Positions 41,028 to 48,818 of a stretch of DNA of 51,291 nt are shown here, piece after piece. Under the pieces are notes generated by a model, which was not told the origin of the DNA, did no database searches, and saw nothing but the letters and a program-made list of their open reading frames with translations. Numbering within the stretch: the first letter of the stretch is position 1; each line of letters starts with the position of its first letter. Source of the DNA: Bradyrhizobium tropiciagri (lineage in GTDB: Bacteria > Pseudomonadota > Alphaproteobacteria > Rhizobiales > Xanthobacteraceae); NCBI RefSeq assembly GCF_001189845.1, contig NZ_LFLZ01000065.1:1-51291 (forward strand), read 5' to 3'. The translations under genes and the position numbers were made by a program.

Positions 41028-41408
41028 TTACTCGCCGACGGCGGTCTGGCGGTCCTGCTTCTCGACGATGCGGGCCGACTTGCCGCGCAGGTTGCGCAGG
41101 TAATAGAGCTTGGCGCGACGCACCTTGCCGCGGCGCACGACCTTGATCGAGTCGATCATCGGCGACATCACCGGGAAGACGCGCTCGACGCCTTCGCCGT
41201 ACGAAATCTTGCGCACGGTGAAGCTCTCGTTGAGGCCCTGGCCGGAACGGCCGATGCAAACGCCCTCGTAGGCCTGCACGCGGGTGCGCTCGCCTTCGAC
41301 CACCTTCACGTTGACAATGACGGTATCGCCGGGGCCGAACTCCGGAATGTCCTTGGTGGCGGCAAGCTTGTCGAACTGCTCTTTTTCGAGCTGCTGAATA
41401 AGGTTCAT
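41028..41408 (-). CDS. rplS: 50S ribosomal protein L19
   Basis: 126 residues from ATG 41408 (MNLIQQLEKEQFDKL), with GGAG upstream. The L19 signature KVRRAKLYYLRNLRGKSARI is intact, as is FGPGDTVIVNVKV. L19 lies at the subunit interface of the ribosome. The gene follows trmD by 110 bases in the conserved rpsP-rimM-trmD-rplS order and ends before a strong terminator. Confidence 0.97.
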   Translation of the reverse strand: MNLIQQLEKEQFDKLAATKDIPEFGPGDTVIVNVKVVEGERTRVQAYEGVCIGRSGQGLNESFTVRKISYGEGVERVFPVMSPMIDSIKVVRRGKVRRAKLYYLRNLRGKSARIVEKQDRQTAVGE

Positions 41409-41518
41409 CGAAATCTCCATCGGCGGCGCGCCCAGCCTGTATGGGGGCTGCGCAAACGTCCATCTATCCTGCGCGTGTGCGGATTAGGCCGTGCCTATAA
41501 GGCAAAGCGCAGGGTTTG

Positions 41519-42280
41519 TCACCCGTCTGTCGTGTTTTTTGTCCTTCGCGGAGCGGCTTTTTGGCCGGCCCGCCTGGCCCAGAGATCGGGCCGCCGGGCC
41601 GCCGTCAGGGCCTCGGATTGGGCCAGCCGCCAGGCTGCGACCTTGGCATGATCGCCGGAAATCAGGATTTCCGGGATTTGCCGGCCCTCGAACTCTTGCG
41701 GACGGGTGTATTGGGGGTACTCCAGTAGTCCTTCGGAGAAGCTCTCCTCGGTTCCCGAGGCCAGCTTCCCCATTACCCCCGGCAGCAGGCGGACGCAGGC
41801 GTCGATCAGGGCCATCGCGGCGATTTCGCCGCCGGACAGCACATAATCGCCGATCGAGACCTCCTCCAGCCCCCGCGCCTCGATCACCCGCTGGTCGATG
41901 CCCTCGAAGCGGCCGCAGACGATCAGGGGGCCGGGCCCGGCCGCCAGCTCGGCGACGTGGGTCTGGGTCAACGGCCGACCCCGCGGGCTCATCAAGAGGC
42001 GCGGCCGATCAGGCGCGATGGCGGCGGCATCGATCGCCGCCGCCAGCACGTCGGCACGGAGCACCATGCCCGGACCGCCGCCGGCCGGCGTGTCGTCGAC
42101 GCTGCGGTGCTTGTCGGTCGCGGATGCCCTGATATCGCGCGCCTCCAGCGACCAGAGGCCGCCAGCCAGCGCCTTGCCGGCGAGGCTGACGCCGAGCGGC
42201 CCCGGAAACATGTCCGGGAAGAGGGTCAGCACGGTTGCGCGCCATGGTGTCGCTTGGGCCGGGGTCTCTTGCGGTGTCAT
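41519..42280 (-). CDS. trmD: tRNA (guanine-37-N1)-methyltransferase
   Basis: 253 residues. SPOUT trefoil-knot enzyme with ATVLTLFPDMFPGPLG at the start, GGGPGMVLRADV (substrate tRNA loop), VCGRFEGIDQRVIE, and the knot signature SIGDYVLSGGEIAAM. It methylates G37 next to the anticodon and prevents +1 frameshifting. Contrary to the usual order, its upstream neighbour is not rimM but an MDR gene ending nine bases before its ATG, so it is likely read through from the inserted genes. Confidence 0.96.
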   Translation of the reverse strand: MTPQETPAQATPWRATVLTLFPDMFPGPLGVSLAGKALAGGLWSLEARDIRASATDKHRSVDDTPAGGGPGMVLRADVLAAAIDAAAIAPDRPRLLMSPRGRPLTQTHVAELAAGPGPLIVCGRFEGIDQRVIEARGLEEVSIGDYVLSGGEIAAMALIDACVRLLPGVMGKLASGTEESFSEGLLEYPQYTRPQEFEGRQIPEILISGDHAKVAAWRLAQSEALTAARRPDLWARRAGQKAAPRRTKNTTDG

Positions 42281-42289
42281 GGCGTCTGG

Positions 42290-43372
42290 TTACGGCACCA
42301 CGGCCGTGAGGTCGAGGCTCTGCATCATGGCGGCCGCGTCCACCGCGCGGCGGAAATCGGCGAGGGCGAAGCTCGCGACGTTGATCTTGCGCAGATCAAG
42401 CAGGCGCTCGGCGGCGAGACCGGCGAGTTGGCCAGGTGCCGTGCGGTCGTACATGAACTGTCCGACTATCTCCCAGTCATTGGCCAGCATCTCGCGGAAC
42501 GAGAGTTCGAGCGGCACCTCGGCGCTGCCCATCAGCACCATGCGGCCGCCGCGCTTCAGCGCGCGCAGGCAGGACAGCGTGGTCGAGGTGCTCTTCGCGG
42601 CGCCGAGCAAATCGAGCGCGACATCGGCGCTGCCGCCGGCGGCGCGGCGGACGGTCTGAAGATCGGCCGATGCATCGCCGGTGACGGCGGCGGGAATGAC
42701 GCGCGGGCCGAATGCCTCGCGCAATTGCTCGAGTGCGGCCTGCTTGCGGCCGACCGCGACGACACGGCCCGCGCCCATCGCGACCGCGAGCATCACACCG
42801 CCCGAACCGAAATAGCCGGTCGCGCCGTTGACGACGATGGTCTGCCCGCCGCGCAGGCCGGAGCGCTGCAATCCGCCGAACGGCACGATCAGTTTGGCGA
42901 GCCCGATCAGCTCGGTCGCCGGTTTGTCGTCGAGATTGGCGAGCGGCGTGACGCAGGCGGCCGGCCAATGCGCGATCTCCGCGAACACGCCGTCGCGCCA
43001 GCGTGCCTGCAACGCCAGCGCCTCCGGCGTCTTCACCGTGGCAGTGAGGCCGATCAGGATCTGCGGCGGATCGCGATCCGGCACGTCGCCGCGCAGATGC
43101 GGGCTGAGGAATACGCGGTCGCCGCTGCGGACATGCGTAACGTTTTCGCCGGCGGCGACGACGCGCGCGATCGCGTTGGTGCCCGGCACGAACGGCATCG
43201 GCGGCAGGCTGTAGGGCAGTGCACCTGAGAGCAGCTTGTTGGTGTAGGACAGCACCATGCCGGCTTCGATCTTGACGATGACCCCGTCGGGCGCGGGCTT
43301 CGGCGTTGCGACATCCTCGAAACGAAGATCATTGTGGGCGTGCAGCCGCCAGGCCTTGTGCGTGCTTGTCAT
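42290..43372 (-). CDS. MDR-family alcohol dehydrogenase/quinone reductase-like protein
   Basis: 360 residues from ATG 43372 (MTSTHKAWRLHAHNDLRF), with GGAG seven bases upstream. GroES-like domain at 25-130, then a Rossmann domain with VVNGATGYFGSGGVMLAVAMGAGRVVAVGR. The catalytic zinc Cys and the structural four-Cys loop of true alcohol dehydrogenases are absent (the loop is KIEAGMVLSYTNKLL), so it is a zinc-independent medium-chain reductase. Substrate unknown. First of three genes that separate trmD from rimM; stops nine bases before trmD. Confidence 0.85.
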   Translation of the reverse strand: MTSTHKAWRLHAHNDLRFEDVATPKPAPDGVIVKIEAGMVLSYTNKLLSGALPYSLPPMPFVPGTNAIARVVAAGENVTHVRSGDRVFLSPHLRGDVPDRDPPQILIGLTATVKTPEALALQARWRDGVFAEIAHWPAACVTPLANLDDKPATELIGLAKLIVPFGGLQRSGLRGGQTIVVNGATGYFGSGGVMLAVAMGAGRVVAVGRKQAALEQLREAFGPRVIPAAVTGDASADLQTVRRAAGGSADVALDLLGAAKSTSTTLSCLRALKRGGRMVLMGSAEVPLELSFREMLANDWEIVGQFMYDRTAPGQLAGLAAERLLDLRKINVASFALADFRRAVDAAAMMQSLDLTAVVP

Positions 43373-43400
43373 TGGGATGCTCCGTGAGACCATTGCTTAA

Positions 43401-43522
43401 GTAGCCCGGATGGAGCGAAGCGCAATCCGGGAATCGCGCCGGCAACGAGGAACGGCCCCGGATTTCGCGGAGCCTGTCATCGGGCGCGCATTCGCGCGAC
43501 CCGTTGGCTTCATCCGGGCTAC
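43401..43522. repeat. Dispersed palindromic repeat, family A (copy 2)
   Basis: GTAGCCCGGATGGAGCGAAG left, CTTCATCCGGGCTAC right, with CGCAATCCGGG and CCCCGGATTTCGC inside. It also contains the 34-base GGGCGCGCATTCGCGC module found at 18416. Lies between the MDR and MFS genes. Confidence 0.8.
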
Positions 43523-43536
43523 GGGCTAGTTGTGCG

Positions 43537-44745
43537 TCATGTCGCCTTTGGCTCGTCCGCGAGATGCCGCGCCAGCGCCACCGCAAGCGGACAGATCGCC
43601 AGCGCCGTGAGTGCGGTCGCCGTGGTGGCGAGCGTCGGGCCGAGCGCGTCGCCGAGCAGGCCATAGAGCACCGGCGCGATCGCGCCCGATCCGATCGTCC
43701 CGGTATAGAACAGCGCGAAGGCGCGCTCGGTCTGATGCGGCGGCGTCAGCTCGGGCACCGTGCCGTACAACACCGAGGAGGTGCCGTTGAGCATCACGCC
43801 GAGCAGCGGCAGCAGCACGATGGCCGGTGCCAGCGGCAACACGAGGACCGCAACGATCAGCGCCGCCGTGCCGCCTTCGGTGATCAGCACGGTGCGCAGT
43901 GTGCCGACGCGTTCGCCGAGCCAGCCGCAGGTGAATTTGCCCGCGGCGCCGCCGATAAAGACCAGCGCCAGCGCGAGACCGTTGGTCGGCAGCGAGGCGC
44001 CTTTGTCGCGCAACAGGAACGGCAGGAAGGTGAGAAAGCCCATCCTGACCGCGGTGTCGAGAATTCCGATCGCGAGCAGCCAGGGGAAACCGCCGCTTGC
44101 GCTCGCGCGGTGTGAAGCTGTGCTCGCCTTGTGCTCGGCGCCCTTGCCGACCGACGGCATCCAGAGCGTGATGCAGATCGCGACAAGCAATCCTGCCAAT
44201 GCGAGCACGAGCAGCGCGTGCCGCCATGACATGATCACGAGCAGGATCGAGGTTGCCGCCGGGATCGCCGCCTTGCCGAGATCGCCCGAGAAATTGTAGA
44301 TGCCGAGCGGCCCGCGCGCTCCCGCGCCATAGGCGCGCGAGACTGCGGCCGAAGCGATCGGGTGCTGCGTGCTCGAGCCGGCGCCGGAGAGCGCCAGCGC
44401 CAGGCCAAGTCCGATGACGCCGCCGGAAAAGCCGGCGAACACATAGCCGAGCGCCGACAGCGCCGTGCCAGCGATCAGGATGATCTTGCCGTCGATCCGC
44501 TCCGCGATGCGGCCGACCGGAATCTGCAAGCCGGCCATGGCGCCGGCATAGAGCCCGCGCAGCAACGCCAGCAGCCCGTAGCTCAGCGCGAATTCGGCCT
44601 GCCAGACCGGCAGCAGCACGTAGATCAGGTCCGTGTAGCCGTCGTGGAGGGCATGGTTCAGCCCGGTCACCGTCAGCGTGCGGGTCGCCTTGACGCTGCC
44701 GGGGGAGGATGTGCCGGCTTCTGCGGATACGCTCATTGCCGCCAT
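43537..44745 (-). CDS. Fsr-like MFS transporter
   Basis: 402 residues from ATG 44745; 44736 is an equally likely start. Twelve helices, first motif LNHALHDGYTDLIYVLLPVWQ, characteristic of the fosmidomycin-resistance (Fsr) group, then GRIAERIDGK and GSSTQHPIASAAVSRAYG. Drug or metabolite efflux is likely; substrate unknown. It diverges from the LysR gene (162 bases), its probable regulator. Transcribed toward the MDR gene and trmD. Confidence 0.87.
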   Translation of the reverse strand: MAAMSVSAEAGTSSPGSVKATRTLTVTGLNHALHDGYTDLIYVLLPVWQAEFALSYGLLALLRGLYAGAMAGLQIPVGRIAERIDGKIILIAGTALSALGYVFAGFSGGVIGLGLALALSGAGSSTQHPIASAAVSRAYGAGARGPLGIYNFSGDLGKAAIPAATSILLVIMSWRHALLVLALAGLLVAICITLWMPSVGKGAEHKASTASHRASASGGFPWLLAIGILDTAVRMGFLTFLPFLLRDKGASLPTNGLALALVFIGGAAGKFTCGWLGERVGTLRTVLITEGGTAALIVAVLVLPLAPAIVLLPLLGVMLNGTSSVLYGTVPELTPPHQTERAFALFYTGTIGSGAIAPVLYGLLGDALGPTLATTATALTALAICPLAVALARHLADEPKAT

Positions 44746-44907
44746 CCGGAACAAGAAAATCTAAAGCTTGGGCGGATGGGCATCAGGAGAGATTTCCAGA
44801 AAGAGAAGAGATACGAAAAGCTTGCATGGCACTATGCGCCGCCAAAACGCCTGTCACAAATCAGTAATAATCGGATCATGCGTTAGAAAATCTGGTATTG
44901 AGGGAGC

Positions 44908-45819
44908 ATGTTCGTCCCACGCCGCAGCCTGCCGCCGCTCAATGCGGTCCGCGCCTTCGAGGCCGCCGCGCGGCTCGGCAGCTTCAAGGAAGCCGCCGCC
45001 GAGCTCAGCGTTACGCACGGGGCCGTCAGCCAGCAGATCCGCCTGCTCGAGGAATGGCTGGGCGCGCCGGCGCTGTTCCGGCGATCGGTGCGGCGCGTGG
45101 TGCTGACGCCGGCGGGCGCGGCGCTGCTGGCGGAGTTTGCGCCGGCGCTCGACCGGGTCTCCGCCGCCGTGCAGCAGCATCGCGCCCGGCGCGGCGACAC
45201 AGCGGTCGCGGTGTTGCGCGTCAATGCGCTCGCGACATTCAGTTTGCGGTGGCTGCTGCCGCGGATGAGCCGGTTTCGCGCCGAGCATCCTGACATCGAG
45301 GTGCGGCTGAGCACGTCGAACGATCCGGTGGATGCGCTGCCTGAATCCTTCGACGTCGTGATCCGCGGCGGGCCGGATACCTTCCACGGCTTCTCGTCAC
45401 GCTTCCTGGTGTCGGAGCGGCGGTTGCCGGTGTGCAGCCCGTCATTGCTCGCGCAATTGCCGCTGCACGAGATCGCGGATCTCTCGCGGCACACGCTGCT
45501 GCATGTCACGTCGATGCCGCGGTTGTGGCGCGACTGGCTGACTGAAGCGGGGCAATCCGCGCTGGAGCCTACGGCCTCGCTGACCTTCGATCATTTCTAT
45601 CTGACGATCCAGGCCGCGCTCGATGGCCTCGGCGTCGCGATGGGGCCGACGGCGCTGATTGCCGATGACCTCGTGGCCGGGCGTCTGGTGACGCCGTTTC
45701 CGGACGTCAGCCTGCCGGCGCGGAGCTACTTCGCGTATTTCCCGGCGGGCCGCAGCAACGATCCGCACAGCGCGGTGTTCTGCGACTGGCTCGAGCAGCA
45801 GGGCCGGATGACAGGCTGA
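44908..45819 (+). CDS. LysR-family transcriptional regulator (GcvA-like)
   Basis: 303 residues with GAGGGAGC before ATG. N-terminal winged helix RRSLPPLNAVRAFEAAARLGSFKEAAAELSVTHGAVSQQIRLLEEWLG and a GcvA-type effector domain (FDVVIRGGPDTFHG, LTFDHFYLTIQAALDGLGVAMGPTALI). It diverges from the Fsr-like transporter gene, suggesting it controls it. Convergent with rimM, 13 bases apart. Together with the MFS and MDR genes it forms a cassette inside the ribosomal operon. Confidence 0.9.
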   Translation: MFVPRRSLPPLNAVRAFEAAARLGSFKEAAAELSVTHGAVSQQIRLLEEWLGAPALFRRSVRRVVLTPAGAALLAEFAPALDRVSAAVQQHRARRGDTAVAVLRVNALATFSLRWLLPRMSRFRAEHPDIEVRLSTSNDPVDALPESFDVVIRGGPDTFHGFSSRFLVSERRLPVCSPSLLAQLPLHEIADLSRHTLLHVTSMPRLWRDWLTEAGQSALEPTASLTFDHFYLTIQAALDGLGVAMGPTALIADDLVAGRLVTPFPDVSLPARSYFAYFPAGRSNDPHSAVFCDWLEQQGRMTG

Positions 45820-45832
45820 AGAATACTTCGGA

Positions 45833-46353
45833 TCAGGCCGCCGACGGATCGTCGCCGTCGATTTCCTGCGGCAGGTCGATCACGACGCGGCCGCCGGCAA
45901 GATCGACCCTCGGCACCACCGCGTTGGTGAAGGGCAGCAGCATCGTCGCGCCCTGCGGCGGGGCGATCTCGATGATGTCGCCGGCGCCGAAATTATGGAT
46001 CGCGATCACCTTGCCGAGCGGCTGCTCTGCCGTCGTCACCGCGGCGAGCCCGATCAAATCGGTGTGGTAATATTCGCCGTCGTCGGTTTCCGGCAGGCGA
46101 TCGCGCGGAACGTAAAGCTCGAGACCGTTGAGCCGTTCGGCGTCGTCGCGGGTGGCGACGCCCTTCAGCGTCACCACCAGATGGTCCTTGGCCTCGCGCG
46201 CATGCGTGACCTCGAACTGGCGCGTGCCGTCCTTGGTCATCAGCGGGCCGTAATCCTTCACGGCCAGCGGATATTCGGTGAAGGTCCACAGCCGGACGCG
46301 CCGCGCACACCATGCGCAGCGCCGATACGGGCGACACAAACCGGTGCAGCCAC
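45833..46353 (-). CDS. rimM: Ribosome maturation factor RimM, frameshifted near residue 19 as read
   Basis: The family N-terminus V-A-A-P-VCVARIGAAHGVRGA starts at GTG 46353, 17 bases after the rpsP stop. In the next frame the normal continuation VRLWTFTEYPLAVKDYGPLM follows, so one G has been lost at about 46297 (GCG-TCC instead of GCG-GTCC). The rest is intact: the PRC-barrel half has YYHTDLIGLAAVTTAEQPLGKVIAIHNFGAGDIIEI and ends VVIDLPQEIDGDDPSAA. RimM assists 30S maturation at S19. If the lesion were real the protein would lack its start; loss of rimM is very harmful in other bacteria, which favours sequence error. Confidence 0.88.
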
Positions 46354-46370
46354 CGTGGTCGCCGTTCAGC

Positions 46371-46703
46371 TTAAGCCTTGGCGGCGGCTTCGGCCTGCGC
46401 CTTGCGCTCCTTGCGCGGGACGGCCTTCTCGGGGTTGTTGCGCGGCGCGCGCTTCTTGACGCCGGCGGCGTCGAGGAAGCGGGTCACGCGATCCGACGGC
46501 TGCGCGCCCTTGGCGAGCCAGGCCTTCACCTTGTCCATGTCGAGCTTCAGGCGGGCCTCGTTGTCCTTCGGAAGCAGCGGGTTGAAGTGGCCGAGACGCT
46601 CGATGAAGCGACCATCGCGCGGGAAGCGCGAGTCGGCGACGACGACGTGATAGACCGGACGCTTCTTGGTGCCTGCGCGAGCGAGGCGGATAACAACGGA
46701 CAT
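46371..46703 (-). CDS. rpsP: 30S ribosomal protein S16
   Basis: 110 residues. MSVVIRLARAGTKKRPVYHVVVADSRFPRDGRFIERLGHFNPL is the complete S16 core in pieces, then an alphaproteobacterial Lys/Ala-rich C-terminal tail (NPEKAVPRKERKAQAEAAAKA). A small primary rRNA-binding protein of the 30S subunit. Between ffh (140 bases away with a family-B repeat) and rimM. Confidence 0.97.
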   Translation of the reverse strand: MSVVIRLARAGTKKRPVYHVVVADSRFPRDGRFIERLGHFNPLLPKDNEARLKLDMDKVKAWLAKGAQPSDRVTRFLDAAGVKKRAPRNNPEKAVPRKERKAQAEAAAKA

Positions 46704-46751
46704 TGAGTTCTCCTTAAGTGTTGGTTTGAAGTCTGTATTGGTCAGTTACGC

Positions 46752-46835
46752 CGTCATTGCGAGGAGCGAAGCGACGAAGCAATCCATGTCTCGGCGGGCG
46801 GTGAGATGGATTGCTTCGCTGCGCTCGCAATGACG
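46752..46835. repeat. Dispersed palindromic repeat, family B (copy 1)
   Basis: CGTCATTGCGAGGAGCGAAG and AAGCAATCCAT on the left; ATGGATTGCTTCGCTGCGC and GCAATGACG on the right. Lies between ffh and rpsP. The longer arm, with the GACGAAGC insertion, is on the left here and on the right in copy 2. Confidence 0.85.
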
Positions 46836-46843
46836 AAAGAGGG

Positions 46844-48391
46844 TCATTTCTTCTTGCCCGGGAAGCCGCCGAGGCCCGGCAGCATCGGCTTGCCGGAAAG
46901 GCCGGTCAGGCCCGGCACGTTCGGCAGGCCGCCGCGCAACCCGGCCGGCAAATCCTTCGGCAAATTGGGCAGGCCGCCGCCGGCGCCGCCCTGCATCTTC
47001 TCGGCGAGCGCCTTCATCTCCTCGGGCGAGGGCGGCTTCATGCCGCCGCCAAAGCCCATCGCCTGGGCGATGCCGGCGAGCGGGCCGCGCTTGCCGGATC
47101 CCATGGCCTTCATCATGTCGGCCATGTTCCGGTGCATCTTCAGCAGCTTGTTGACGTGCTCGACGCTCTGGCCGGCGCCGGCCGCGATGCGCTTCTTGCG
47201 GCTCGCCTTCAGGAGATCCGGGTTCTTGCGCTCCTGCCGCGTCATCGAATCGATGATCGCGACCTGGCGCTTCAAAATCTTGTCGTCGATGCCGGCGGCC
47301 GCGATCTGGTTCTTCATCTTGGAGATGCCGGGCATCATGCCCATCAGGCCGCCGATGCCGCCCATGTTCGCCATCTGCTGCAGCTGCTCGCGCATGTCAT
47401 TGAGGTCGAACTGACCCTTGCGCATGCGCTCGGCGGTGCGCGCGGCCTTCTCGGCGTCGATATTGGCGGCGGCCTTCTCGACCAGCGAGACGACGTCGCC
47501 CATGCCGAGGATGCGGCCGGCGATGCGGTTCGGATGGAAGTCTTCCAGCGCGTCGGTCTTTTCGCCGGTGCCGATCAGCTTGATCGGCTTGCCGGTCACC
47601 GCGCGCATCGACAGCGCCGCACCGCCGCGGCCGTCGCCGTCGACGCGCGTCAGCACGATGCCGGTGAGGCCGACGCGCTCATCGAACGAGCGTGCGAGGT
47701 TGACCGCGTCCTGGCCGGTGAGCGAGTCCGCAACCAGCAGCACTTCATGCGGGTTGGCGGCGGCCTTGATCTCGGCCGCCTCCTTCATCATGTCTTCGTC
47801 GAGCGTAGTGCGGCCGGCGGTGTCGAGCAGCACGACGTCGTAGCCGCCGAGCTTGCCGGCCTCGAGCGCGCGCCGGGCGATCTGCGGCGGCATCTGGCCG
47901 GCGACGATCGGCAGCGTCGGAATGTCGAGATCGCGGCCGAGCACCGCGAGCTGCTCCATCGCCGCCGGGCGGTAGACGTCGAGCGAGGCCATCAGCACCT
48001 TGCGCTTGTCGCGCTGGACCATGCGGCGCGCGAGCTTTGCGGTGGTGGTGGTCTTACCGGAGCCTTGCAGACCGACCATCATGATCGGCACCGGCGGCAC
48101 GGAGTTGATGTCGATGGTCTGGCCGTCGGAGCCGAGCGTGGCGACGAGCTCGTCATGGACGATCTTCACCACCATCTGGCCCGGCGTCACCGACTTGACG
48201 ACGGTTGCGCCGATCGCCTGCTCGCGGACCCGGTCGATGAAGCTGCGGACCACCTCGAGCGCGACGTCGGCCTCGAGCAGCGCGCGGCGTACCTCGCGCA
48301 TTGCGGCATCGACGTCCTTTTCGGTCAGCGCACCGCGCCCCGTCAGACGATCGAGAATGCCACCAAGCCGTTCCGACAGATTGTCGAACAA
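46844..48391 (-). CDS. ffh: Signal recognition particle protein Ffh
   Basis: 515 residues. N domain at 1-90, G domain with G1 GLQGSGKTTTTAK, DVYRPAAMEQL, G3 DTAGRTTLDE, TRVDGDGRGGAAL and the M domain (Met-rich: MGGIGGLMGMMPGISKMKNQ, KKRIAAGAGQSVEHVNKLLKMHRNMADMMKAM). The C-terminal tail of about 75 residues is Gly/Pro-rich (GGGLPNLPKDLPAGLRGGLPN), longer than in E. coli. It binds 4.5S RNA and delivers ribosomes to FtsY for membrane protein insertion. Transcribed ahead of rpsP. ATG start at 48391. Confidence 0.97.
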   Translation of the reverse strand: MFDNLSERLGGILDRLTGRGALTEKDVDAAMREVRRALLEADVALEVVRSFIDRVREQAIGATVVKSVTPGQMVVKIVHDELVATLGSDGQTIDINSVPPVPIMMVGLQGSGKTTTTAKLARRMVQRDKRKVLMASLDVYRPAAMEQLAVLGRDLDIPTLPIVAGQMPPQIARRALEAGKLGGYDVVLLDTAGRTTLDEDMMKEAAEIKAAANPHEVLLVADSLTGQDAVNLARSFDERVGLTGIVLTRVDGDGRGGAALSMRAVTGKPIKLIGTGEKTDALEDFHPNRIAGRILGMGDVVSLVEKAAANIDAEKAARTAERMRKGQFDLNDMREQLQQMANMGGIGGLMGMMPGISKMKNQIAAAGIDDKILKRQVAIIDSMTRQERKNPDLLKASRKKRIAAGAGQSVEHVNKLLKMHRNMADMMKAMGSGKRGPLAGIAQAMGFGGGMKPPSPEEMKALAEKMQGGAGGGLPNLPKDLPAGLRGGLPNVPGLTGLSGKPMLPGLGGFPGKKK

Positions 48392-48818
48392 TGCCGTTGT
48401 CCTCTTTTCACCTCGCCCCGCTTGCGGGGAGAGGTCGGATCGCCCTTGCGATCCGGGTGAGGGGGTACAGGACTATCCACGCGCATCACGCGCGGAGAGA
48501 GCCCCTCACCCCGACCCTCTCCCCGCAAGAGCGGGGCGAGGGGGAAGGAAGTCCAAACACTTTCGCGCCCGAGGGCGCATCGCGCTGTCGGGCGTTGGCC
48601 TCTGGCCTCCAGGACCAGTCGGCGGGTCGAAAAGACGAAGCTTTCCGAGAAAGTCGCGGCGTTAAACGCTGCCGGGGCGGCAAAGTCAAGGAAAGTTTCG
48701 CTGCAACCGGATTAGGTCTGGCCTTAAATCACTGAAATTGCGTCGATTTGTTGCCTCCGTTCCGAATTCGCCGCTGCCACCCATATAAACGGAGCCTGCC
48801 TCCTATTCGGGAACCCGC
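48392..48818. other. 427-base divergent region upstream of ffh and the MBL gene
   Basis: Contains family-C repeat copy 2 (48411-48545). The remaining 270 bases have no gene or clear signal that I can see. Confidence 0.6.
48411..48545. repeat. Dispersed inverted repeat, family C (copy 2)
   Basis: CCTCGCCCCGCTTGCGGGGA plus GAGG left; CCCTCTCCCCGCAAGAGCGG plus GGCGAGG right; centre has CCACGCGCATCACGCGCGGAG palindromes and CCCCTCACCC as in copy 1. Confidence 0.8.

Noticed and set aside
46811..48460. 549-residue plus-strand frame over ffh
   Set aside because: Antisense to full-length Ffh; no start signal and no family match.
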